Shown one piece after another: positions 1 to 4,654 of a DNA stretch of 6,506 bases. Made by a program: the position numbers and the translations under genes. Origin of the DNA: an uncultured Amylibacter sp. (GTDB lineage Bacteria; Pseudomonadota; Alphaproteobacteria; Rhodobacterales; Rhodobacteraceae); contig CALLAV010000152.1 of assembly GCA_938001995.1 (NCBI GenBank), positions 1-6,506 on the forward strand, in the 5' to 3' direction. Positions within the stretch are counted from its first letter, which is position 1; each line of letters starts with the position of its first letter. The notes under the pieces were generated by a model. The model did no database searches, was not told the origin of the DNA, and saw nothing but the letters and a program-made list of their open reading frames with translations.

Positions 1-97
1 AACATGAATGGTTCGCGTATTAATTATTAGAAATATGAATTTGCTTCAAGTTCGAATGTGGTGTCTTTGGACTTAACCTTCAACAGAAAGCTCTGCC
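1..97 (+). promoter_or_regulatory. metF upstream regulatory region
   Basis: This AT-rich leader precedes metF and contains a MetR-type operator at 36-48. I cannot assign a convincing -35/-10 pair; the best weak candidate is TTCGAA (51-56) with TAACCT (74-79) at 17-bp spacing. AGAAAG at 85-90 is a weak ribosome binding site 7 nt before the metF ATG. An ATG on the minus strand at 5-3 could be the start of a divergent gene running off the left edge. A divergent LysR-type metR would fit the operator, but only two further bases are visible, so this is speculation. Confidence 0.55.
36..48 (+). promoter_or_regulatory. MetR-type operator (TGAA-N5-TTCA)
   Basis: The 13 bases TGAATTTGCTTCA match the published MetR box TGAANNTNNTTCA at every defined position, including the central T, and also fit the general LysR T-N11-A pattern. 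The box lies 49 bp before the metF start codon. A lone TGAA half-site lies at 5-8, and an overlapping TTC-N6-GAA lies at 45-56. MetR is a LysR-type activator of methionine genes that uses homocysteine as co-effector, so control of metF is the natural reading. Binding itself is inferred. Confidence 0.7.
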
Positions 98-970
98 ATG
101 ACCCGCCCCTTTGATCTGTCCTTTGAATTTTTCCCGCCAAAATCGCTCGACGGCAGTTTCCGTCTGTGGAACGCGGTGGAAACGCTGCAAGTGTTTTCGC
201 CGGACTTTATGTCCATCACTTACGGCGCAGGGGGCTCCACACGGGATCTAACCTGTTCGGCTGCGGGTGTGATTGCCAAAAACTACGGCGTTCCAGTTGC
301 GGGGCATCTGACATGTGTCGATGCCACAAAAGAAGAAACCTTGTCTGTGGCGCTGGCTTACGCGGCCAAAGGTGTGCGTCGCATTGTGGCGTTGCGCGGC
401 GATGGAACTGGACCAAACGGCGCGTTCGTCCCTGCCAAAGACGGGTTCGCTGGCTCGCTCGATCTTATCCGTGCGCTTAAAGACGTTGGTGATTTTGACG
501 TGACCGTTTCGGCCTATCCAAACAGACATCCAGACGCAGCATCCGACAGCGCAGATGTGGACCACCTGAAAGCCAAGTTTGACGCAGGTGCAGACCGCGC
601 CATTACGCAATTTTTCTTTGAAACTGAGGAATTCCTGCGGTTTCGTGACAAATGTGTGGCGGCTGGCATCACCAAGCCTATTGTCCCGGGGGTCATGCCA
701 ATTGAAAACTGGGGCAAGGCACGCAAATTTGCCAAAGCCTGCGCCATTCCAATCCCTGCTTGGTTGGAAGAAGGGTTCCGCCACGCCAAAGCAGCAGACA
801 CGGAACGGCTGTTTTCCACAGCACTTTGCGCAGAGACTTGCGATGATTTGCTGGCCGAAGGGGCGACGGGGCTGCATTTTTACACGCTCAACGATCCCAC
901 ACTTAGCGCAGATGTGTGTCGCGCGCTGGGCAGAACGCCGCGTCATTTAGAATTGCGCGCCACTGCGTAA
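98..970 (+). CDS. metF: 5,10-methylenetetrahydrofolate reductase
   Basis: This cytosolic FAD enzyme interconverts 5,10-methylene-THF and 5-methyl-THF, supplying the methyl group for methionine synthesis. In marine roseobacters that demethylate DMSP it may also run in the oxidative direction (inference). At 290 residues it is close to E. coli MetF (296) and aligns along the whole length. Visible motifs are SFEFFPPK (8-15, Glu10 equivalent to the catalytic Glu28 of E. coli), SITYGAGGSTRD (39-50), GHLTCVDAT (69-77), ALRGD (98-102, Asp102 near the flavin), SAYPNRHPDA (138-147), RAITQFFFE (167-175, Gln171 contacting folate), PIVPGVMPI (194-202) and HFYTLN (260-265). The ATG at 98 is chosen because the family motif begins only eight residues in and a weak AGAAAG precedes it. 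The MetR-type box upstream suggests control by homocysteine through MetR. No damage is visible. Confidence 0.97.
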   Translation: MTRPFDLSFEFFPPKSLDGSFRLWNAVETLQVFSPDFMSITYGAGGSTRDLTCSAAGVIAKNYGVPVAGHLTCVDATKEETLSVALAYAAKGVRRIVALRGDGTGPNGAFVPAKDGFAGSLDLIRALKDVGDFDVTVSAYPNRHPDAASDSADVDHLKAKFDAGADRAITQFFFETEEFLRFRDKCVAAGITKPIVPGVMPIENWGKARKFAKACAIPIPAWLEEGFRHAKAADTERLFSTALCAETCDDLLAEGATGLHFYTLNDPTLSADVCRALGRTPRHLELRATA

Positions 971-975
971 GGCTT

Positions 976-993
976 GAAGCCAACGCAGGCTTC
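976..993 (+). other. Small hairpin after metF
   Basis: GAAGCC (976-981) and GGCTTC (988-993) form a perfect 6-bp stem with a 6-nt loop, 5 bp after the metF stop. There is no T-tract behind it, so it is not a standard rho-independent terminator. It could protect the 3' end of the message or attenuate read-through weakly. Confidence 0.4.
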
Positions 994-1002
994 GATCTAG
1001 GT

Positions 1003-1025
1003 TCCGACAACACAATTTTGTCGGA
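1003..1025 (+). promoter_or_regulatory. Hairpin overlapping the thioesterase ribosome binding site
   Basis: TCCGACAA (1003-1010) and TTGTCGGA (1018-1025) form a perfect 8-bp stem around a 7-nt loop. The downstream arm contains most of CGGAG (1022-1026), the only plausible Shine-Dalgarno sequence for the next gene, 7 nt before its ATG. In RNA the stem would hide the ribosome binding site. There is no T-tract, so a terminator role is less likely. The structure is seen; the regulatory role is inferred. Confidence 0.5.
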
Positions 1026-1033
1026 GCCAAACA

Positions 1034-1516
1034 ATGCGCGATCTAAAACCTGCCCTTTCCCCTGCGGACCTGCCCAGACCTGAACAGGCTGCGCAGTGGA
1101 CAGGGCTGGAATATCTGCAAAAAACCATCACAGGCGAAGTGGCCGCGCCCCCCATCGCAGGCCTGATGAATTTTCGCCTTGAGGCCATTGAAGAAGGCCG
1201 CGCCGTGTTTCGTGGTATCCCAAAATTCGAAAGCGCGAACCCGATGGGAACAACCCACGGCGGTTGGTACGGCGCGATTTTAGATAGCGTAATGGCCTGC
1301 GCAATCATGTCCAGGATTGGCAAAGGTCAAAGCTATACAACTTTGGAATATAAGGTAAATATCATCCGCCCCGTGCCAGAAGGTATGGAGGTCGAAGCGA
1401 TCAGCGTTGCAGGCCACGTCGGCCGCACGACAGGTGTGGCAGATGCAGAAATGCGCGGGCTTGAGGATGGCAAACTGTACGCCACCGCGTCAACCACGTG
1501 TATGCGGATCGTCTAG
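1034..1516 (+). CDS. PaaI-family hotdog thioesterase
   Basis: This 160-residue protein is a probable acyl-CoA thioesterase of the PaaI/YdiI hotdog-fold group, cytosolic and usually tetrameric. The key signature is NPMGTTHGGWYGAILDS (69-85): Asn69, the HGG at 75-77 and Asp84 sit where the family places its active-site residues. The strand TTLEYKVNIIRPV (102-114) and the segment from GRTTGVADAEM (130-140) through YATASTTCMRI (149-159) complete the fold. The first 35 or so residues are a variable leader. The ATG at 1034 follows CGGAG at 7-nt spacing. The gene lies 63 bp after metF on the same strand and could be co-transcribed, but hairpins lie between them and nothing links the functions. The substrate cannot be read from sequence; phenylacetyl-CoA paa genes are not visible here, so the name paaI is not justified. 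Confidence 0.88.
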   Translation: MRDLKPALSPADLPRPEQAAQWTGLEYLQKTITGEVAAPPIAGLMNFRLEAIEEGRAVFRGIPKFESANPMGTTHGGWYGAILDSVMACAIMSRIGKGQSYTTLEYKVNIIRPVPEGMEVEAISVAGHVGRTTGVADAEMRGLEDGKLYATASTTCMRIV

Positions 1517-1522
1517 CGCAGG

Positions 1523-2263
1523 TCAGGTCTGGTTCGCGGGGAATGCACCGAGTTCAAGCAAAGTTTCCGTCAGCAGCGTTTTAAGCGTTTCATCAAGGCT
1601 GGGACTGCACACATAGGGCAGGCCTTTGCGGGCTTGCGTCCAGCCGATCACGCGCACCTTTTGGGCCGCATCATCAAATCGCTGCACATAGTCCCACGTC
1701 TTGCAATCAATCGCGGCGATATCCGCCTCTGCGTTTGCGACCAGTTCGACCGAATGGCGGTGGCTGCCTGAATGCACACCCTTGCTGTAGAATGCCTTCC
1801 GCTCGCCTGTTTCAGCGGTCACATCGGCGGTGACACTCAGGTAGCCCGACAAAGACACACGATCGTTAAACGCCAGCCGTTTCCCCAGCATTGCCTCAAG
1901 CGGAATAGACGCCTTGCCAGATTTTGGCGGTGTCAGGTTCGGCCCACGCCCCGTGGCAATAATGGCGGAGCGATAGAGTGGTCCCATTCCCCCCAAATGT
2001 TCGGAAAAATCGGGCTGCGCGAGGATATGCAGATCAGGGGCAACGCCGCAGGAAATCGGACCCCAACAGGTCTGTGACAAGAGCAATCGGGGGTGGCGCA
2101 AGATGACATCGACCTCTTCATCCGTGCGAGGGCGCAGAAAATCGACCAACGGATCCGCACCCCGCGCTTGCAAGCCAGCAAGAATGGCCTGCCACAACGC
2201 ATCCGTTTCAGAACGCATTTCGGGCAGATCATACATGGGCAGCGCGGCGCGATAACGGGTCAC
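1523..2263 (-). CDS. PhnD-like substrate-binding-fold protein, no signal peptide
   Basis: This 246-residue protein belongs to the phosphate/phosphite/phosphonate-binding (PhnD-like) family of ABC-transporter solute receptors. Supporting motifs are LPMYDLPE at the first strand (8-15), SQTCWGPI (63-70), GPLYRSAII (94-102), RLAFNDRVSLSGYLSV (129-144) and the segment from SGSHRHSVELVANAEADIAA (165-184) on to CKTWDYV. It starts directly with the first strand of the mature fold: there is no signal peptide or lipobox, and no permease or ATPase gene is adjacent. It is therefore probably a cytoplasmic or orphan member rather than a classical transporter subunit. The start is GTG at 2263, overlapping the desaturase stop as GTGA, with a strong AAGGAG (2274-2269) 5 nt upstream, so translation is probably coupled to the desaturase. 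The ligand is unknown. Confidence 0.85.
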   Translation of the reverse strand: MTRYRAALPMYDLPEMRSETDALWQAILAGLQARGADPLVDFLRPRTDEEVDVILRHPRLLLSQTCWGPISCGVAPDLHILAQPDFSEHLGGMGPLYRSAIIATGRGPNLTPPKSGKASIPLEAMLGKRLAFNDRVSLSGYLSVTADVTAETGERKAFYSKGVHSGSHRHSVELVANAEADIAAIDCKTWDYVQRFDDAAQKVRVIGWTQARKGLPYVCSPSLDETLKTLLTETLLELGAFPANQT

Positions 2264-3171
2264 TCGGTCTCCTTACTCCGATGCCAAGCCGGATGGGCGA
2301 CAGGTTCTTTGGCAATTAGAGCATAGGATCGAAACAATTTCCAGTAATTGGGATAAACATACCCATGATTAAGGGCGCGCCAGTGGGTGCGGTTTTTGCG
2401 GTAAAGCCGCGGAAGGTCGTACCAAGGGGCGGTTGGGTGTTTGTGGTGCACGAGGTGCAAGTTGTTGTTTAAGAACAAAATACTTAGCGGAGAGTGCTCT
2501 ACTATGATTGTGCGCCCTTCGGGTGTTTCATGCCATTGGTGTTCGGCAAATGTGCGCAAAGAAATGATTGCAGCGCCACCATAACAAGCCGTTACAAAGT
2601 AGAGCCAGAAGGGGATTTGAAACACTTGCGTGACAAAATAGACCACTGGGATCAGGCCAATACAGTGCCAAACCCACGCCCACAAAACGCCGTCTTCGCC
2701 GCGTCGTATGGCGGTGATATCCCCCATAACCAATGCCAGCGTGGACATAGGCGGCCCAAGGATCAACCGCCCGATGAGCGTGTTGGATAGGCCAAGCACG
2801 CCCTTTGCCCATGCAGGAAAGGACTCGTATGCATAGAGCGTCCGATAGTAGCTTTCTGGATCGTCAAACGGGTCGGTCAAACGTTCGTCATCGTGATGAC
2901 GCAGGTGCATCTTGCGATATCTATGGAACGGCCAGATCACACTCGGGTTGATGATAACAAGGGCGGTGTTGAGTCTTGAATTTCGGGTTGGGTGGCCGTG
3001 AATAACCTCGTGTACCAGCGAAGAGTGCAACGCATTGAACACAGCCATTAACGCCAGCGCAAGCAGACCAGATAGCGGGTACACAAACGCACCAGCCGCC
3101 CACCAACCCAAATAGGTTACGCCGATCAGCAGGATCGTTGGCCATTCAATTTTGCGGTTTGATACGTTCAA
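2260..3171 (-). CDS. Membrane fatty acid desaturase family protein
   Basis: This 303-residue integral membrane di-iron enzyme belongs to the fatty acid desaturase superfamily, which also includes lipid and carotenoid hydroxylases and ketolases. All three histidine boxes are present: HEVIH (54-58), HLRHH (89-93) and HLVHH (239-243), with an extra EHQWH (210-214). The block LNNNLHLVHHKHPTAPWY is typical of the family. Hydrophobic segments near 12-31, 33-50 and 165-205 would span the inner membrane, with the boxes facing the cytoplasm. The only standard start codon before the fold is TTG at 3171: in frame, a stop is reached upstream without ATG, GTG or another TTG, and the first internal Met (42) falls inside a membrane helix. 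A weak AAGAG lies 7 nt upstream. It heads a two-gene operon (GTGA overlap with the next gene) and diverges from an XRE regulator. The lipid substrate and regiospecificity cannot be read from sequence. Confidence 0.9.
   Translation of the reverse strand: MNVSNRKIEWPTILLIGVTYLGWWAAGAFVYPLSGLLALALMAVFNALHSSLVHEVIHGHPTRNSRLNTALVIINPSVIWPFHRYRKMHLRHHDDERLTDPFDDPESYYRTLYAYESFPAWAKGVLGLSNTLIGRLILGPPMSTLALVMGDITAIRRGEDGVLWAWVWHCIGLIPVVYFVTQVFQIPFWLYFVTACYGGAAIISLRTFAEHQWHETPEGRTIIVEHSPLSILFLNNNLHLVHHKHPTAPWYDLPRLYRKNRTHWRALNHGYVYPNYWKLFRSYALIAKEPVAHPAWHRSKETE
2269..2274 (-). promoter_or_regulatory. Ribosome binding site fixing the GTG start of the PhnD-like gene
   Basis: AAGGAG on the minus strand lies inside the last codons of the desaturase gene, 5 nt before the GTG at 2263-2261. 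It is the strongest Shine-Dalgarno sequence among the gene starts I examined. It supports GTG as the start and allows ribosomes to load independently of coupling. Confidence 0.75.
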
Positions 3172-3180
3172 AATGTCACT

Positions 3181-3230
3181 CTTGTTGCGTATGTCATCGG
3201 TATGTCAGCAGCGTGTCAGCAGGCAACGAG
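3181..3230. repeat. Inverted repeat flanking the tandem repeats
   Basis: CTTGTTGC (3181-3188) and GCAACGAG (3223-3230) are inverted copies with one mismatch over 8 bases. They bracket the three 11-bp repeats almost exactly. On the desaturase message, the proximal arm overlaps the weak AAGAG ribosome binding site, so a stem here could also affect translation if transcription starts far enough upstream. Confidence 0.55.
3189..3221 (+). repeat. Three tandem 11-bp direct repeats (TGTCA core)
   Basis: Units GTATGTCATCG (3189-3199), GTATGTCAGCA (3200-3210) and GCGTGTCAGCA (3211-3221) follow each other without a gap. Neighbouring units share 9 of 11 bases and the TGTCA core is invariant. An 11-bp period puts each copy on about the same face of the helix, as expected for cooperative binding of a regulator. 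The array lies 18 bp before the desaturase start codon and 69 bp before the regulator start. Confidence 0.8.
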
Positions 3231-3235
3231 GATTT

Positions 3236-3271
3236 GGTAACAAAAGACGATTTTTGTTGTTTTTTGTCACC
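3236..3271. repeat. Ten-base inverted repeat upstream of the regulator
   Basis: GGTAACAAAA (3236-3245) and TTTTGTCACC (3262-3271) are inverted copies matching at 9 of 10 positions around a 16-bp T-rich spacer. The right arm runs into the TCAC palindrome at the regulator start. It may be an operator, or chance symmetry between A-rich and T-rich runs. Confidence 0.45.
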
Positions 3272-3279
3272 AATAGTGA
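3267..3279. promoter_or_regulatory. Palindrome TCAC-N5-GTGA, candidate operator
   Basis: TCAC (3267-3270) and GTGA (3276-3279) form a perfect 4+4 palindrome with a 5-bp spacer, 11 bp before the chosen regulator ATG. Short spaced palindromes of this kind are usual for XRE/Cro-type repressors that control their own genes. Autoregulation is inferred. Confidence 0.4.
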
Positions 3280-3290
3280 TGTTTGAAGTC

Positions 3291-4094
3291 ATGGACCGAA
3301 GACTGACATCAGATATTTTCCGTATGCGGCTGGCGGAGCTTTATGCCCGATCAGGGTTGCGACAGTCCGCATTTGCAGCGCAGCTTGGTATTGACCGATC
3401 CGCCTTGTCCCAGCTTTTGAAAGGGGCAGGGGCGCGGTTGCCCCGTGCGGATACGCTGGTCACATTGGCAGAAACCCATCAGGTGTCTGTAGATTGGCTT
3501 TTGGGCCTGTCCGAAGATCAAAGCGTGATGTCAGAAACCCGCGATATGTTGGAAATTGCGGGTGGTGCGGATACGATTGATCAATCCCCGCTGGCGCAAT
3601 GGCATGAAGAGGCACGTGGATCTAAGATACGATATGTGCCTGCGGGCCTGCCCGATATGCTGCGCGTGGATTTGGAACCTTCCCATGATCCAGGCCAGTT
3701 TCGTCGCGTGTATTTACAGCGGCCCGAAACAGATATGGAAGTAGCTATGCCGCTGCAAAGACTGCATGAATTGGCATACGGACAAGGGATTTGGGCGAGA
3801 CACTCCGCGCAAAAACGCCAACGTCAATTACAAGCCATGCAGCAAATGATCGACGAATTTTATCCCCGTCTTCGCGTGTTTCTTTTTGATGGATCAGAGC
3901 GGTTTTCCATGCCTTACACGGTGTTTGGTCACCAGCGCGTGGCGGTTTATGCAGGGGATATTTATCTGTTGTTGAACGGGCGGCAAACGATTCAGACCAT
4001 GGCAGATCATTTTGACAATCTGATTAAGGTTGCCCACGTCCATGCCCATGAAGTCGCTGATTTTGTTGGGAGTTTGGCGAAGGAAACCCGCTAG
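3291..4094 (+). CDS. XRE-family helix-turn-helix transcriptional regulator
   Basis: From this start the protein has 267 residues. Residues 8-75 form an XRE/Cro-C1 DNA-binding domain: RLAELYARSGL, RQSAFAAQLGIDRSALSQLL (helices 2 and 3, about 24-43), and VTLAETHQVSVDWLLGLSED closing the domain. Residues 76-267 form a second domain that I recognise only as a conserved companion of such regulators. It holds an aromatic-rich core (RLRVFLFDGSERFSMPYTVFG), strands around VAVYAGDIYLLLNG, and a C-terminal helix with His249, His251 and His253. It may sense a ligand. The open frame continues back to 3138, but that part runs antisense to the desaturase start and does not resemble a protein family. ATG 3291 or ATG 3279 (four residues longer) are the realistic starts; neither has a good ribosome binding site. 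The gene diverges from the desaturase operon, which it probably regulates, and its stop overlaps that of the DUF3726 gene. Confidence 0.88.
   Translation: MDRRLTSDIFRMRLAELYARSGLRQSAFAAQLGIDRSALSQLLKGAGARLPRADTLVTLAETHQVSVDWLLGLSEDQSVMSETRDMLEIAGGADTIDQSPLAQWHEEARGSKIRYVPAGLPDMLRVDLEPSHDPGQFRRVYLQRPETDMEVAMPLQRLHELAYGQGIWARHSAQKRQRQLQAMQQMIDEFYPRLRVFLFDGSERFSMPYTVFGHQRVAVYAGDIYLLLNGRQTIQTMADHFDNLIKVAHVHAHEVADFVGSLAKETR
4091..4094. other. Shared CTAG stop codons of two convergent genes
   Basis: The plus-strand regulator ends with TAG at 4092-4094 and the minus-strand DUF3726 gene ends with TAG at 4093-4091. The self-complementary CTAG thus provides both stops. No intergenic DNA and no terminator separates the two genes, so their transcripts must overlap at the 3' ends. 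Confidence 0.9.
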
Positions 4095-4654
4095 TCGTTG
4101 TCCGACAGTCCCGCTCCAGCGCCCGCCAATCGGGATGCTTCTGTGGCTGGGGCATAGGTCTTATGCTCCCATTTTCCCAACCGTGCCCAAGCCTCGGCAG
4201 GGGCTGCGCGGCGGGGATGTGGCGACAGGCGTTCGCCCTGCGGATCACCTGCGTGACAGGTCAGCGTGACAGGCCCTTCAAGCCCAGTTTGCACAACAAA
4301 CATCGCCTCTGGCGTCGCAAAATATAGCCCATCACCGATGCCCAATTTCACCGTGCTCTGTGTGATTTTGCCCAATTCCGCAGCGAAAGACAGCAGCAGG
4401 ATCGGGCTCGCCACCTTGGCAAAGGTCGCCGGTGTTTCGGGCGGCGTATCGCACAGGCCTGCGCCGATCCGAATGGGACATGCGTCTGGAATTCCAGCAT
4501 CCAGAACGTCGGCCAAGGCCGTGATGCTGTCAAAACCATGTTCCCAAAGCCACGCTGTTGCGCGGCCCGCTTCGTCGGCCAAACCCCAGCTATAGCCCGC
4601 GCCTTTGGTGGCTTTGCGTCCGGTTGCGGTGATTTCGCTGAGTGATGGGATCAT
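4091..4654 (-). CDS. DUF3726 family protein
   Basis: This is a 187-residue soluble protein of unknown function. The N-terminal block KGAGYSWGLADEAGRATAWL (17-36) and the C-terminal block KTYAPATEASRLAGAGAGLSDND (165-187) are the conserved ends I associate with the DUF3726 family. Between them lies an alternation of hydrophobic strands (KVASPILLLSFAAELG, GLYFATPEAMFVVQTG, GPVTLTCHAG) without a recognisable catalytic signature. The start is ATG at 4654, sharing ATGA with the stop of the upstream gene. The frame stays open to 4744, but that extension would overlap the neighbouring gene by 94 bp and precedes the conserved block. No ribosome binding site is visible at the ATG, so translation is probably coupled. 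The overlap places it in an operon with the 560-residue protein and the M19 dipeptidase. The family name is from memory; the function is unknown. Confidence 0.82.
   Translation of the reverse strand: MIPSLSEITATGRKATKGAGYSWGLADEAGRATAWLWEHGFDSITALADVLDAGIPDACPIRIGAGLCDTPPETPATFAKVASPILLLSFAAELGKITQSTVKLGIGDGLYFATPEAMFVVQTGLEGPVTLTCHAGDPQGERLSPHPRRAAPAEAWARLGKWEHKTYAPATEASRLAGAGAGLSDND

Larger units (their letters stand above)
3172..3290. promoter_or_regulatory. Divergent control region, desaturase / XRE regulator
   Basis: This 119-bp region separates two divergent genes and must hold both promoters. It contains five copies of TGTCA on the plus strand (3174, 3192, 3203, 3214, 3265). Three of them sit in 11-bp tandem repeats, and inverted repeats lie around and beside these. 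A T-rich run occupies 3251-3265. I could not assign a confident -35/-10 pair for either direction. The density of short repeats suggests transcription factor binding, most simply by the adjacent regulator (inference). Confidence 0.6.

Noticed and set aside
1..27. Eight-codon plus-strand frame (ATG at 4) as a leader peptide for metF
   Set aside because: There is no ribosome binding site within the window, no methionine-rich content and no attenuator structure behind it.
248..946. A 232-codon open frame on the minus strand inside metF
   Set aside because: It lies wholly antisense to a well-matched metF, and its translation is rich in Cys, Arg and Phe without any family resemblance. It is a shadow of the codon bias of the real gene.
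976..993. Rho-independent terminator after metF
   Set aside because: The 6-bp stem is real but no T-tract follows, and the next gene lies on the same strand 63 bp after the metF stop. I list it only as a hairpin.
3138..3290. N-terminal extension of the XRE regulator back to ATG 3138
   Set aside because: The extension would overlap the desaturase start in antisense and cross the repeat-rich promoter. Its translation is Cys-rich and unlike any domain, and the DNA-binding domain begins just after ATG 3291.
4094..4106. Hairpin GTCG-TTGTC-CGAC at the convergent gene ends as a bidirectional terminator
   Set aside because: The stem has only four base pairs, lies inside the DUF3726 coding sequence, and has no T-tract on either strand.
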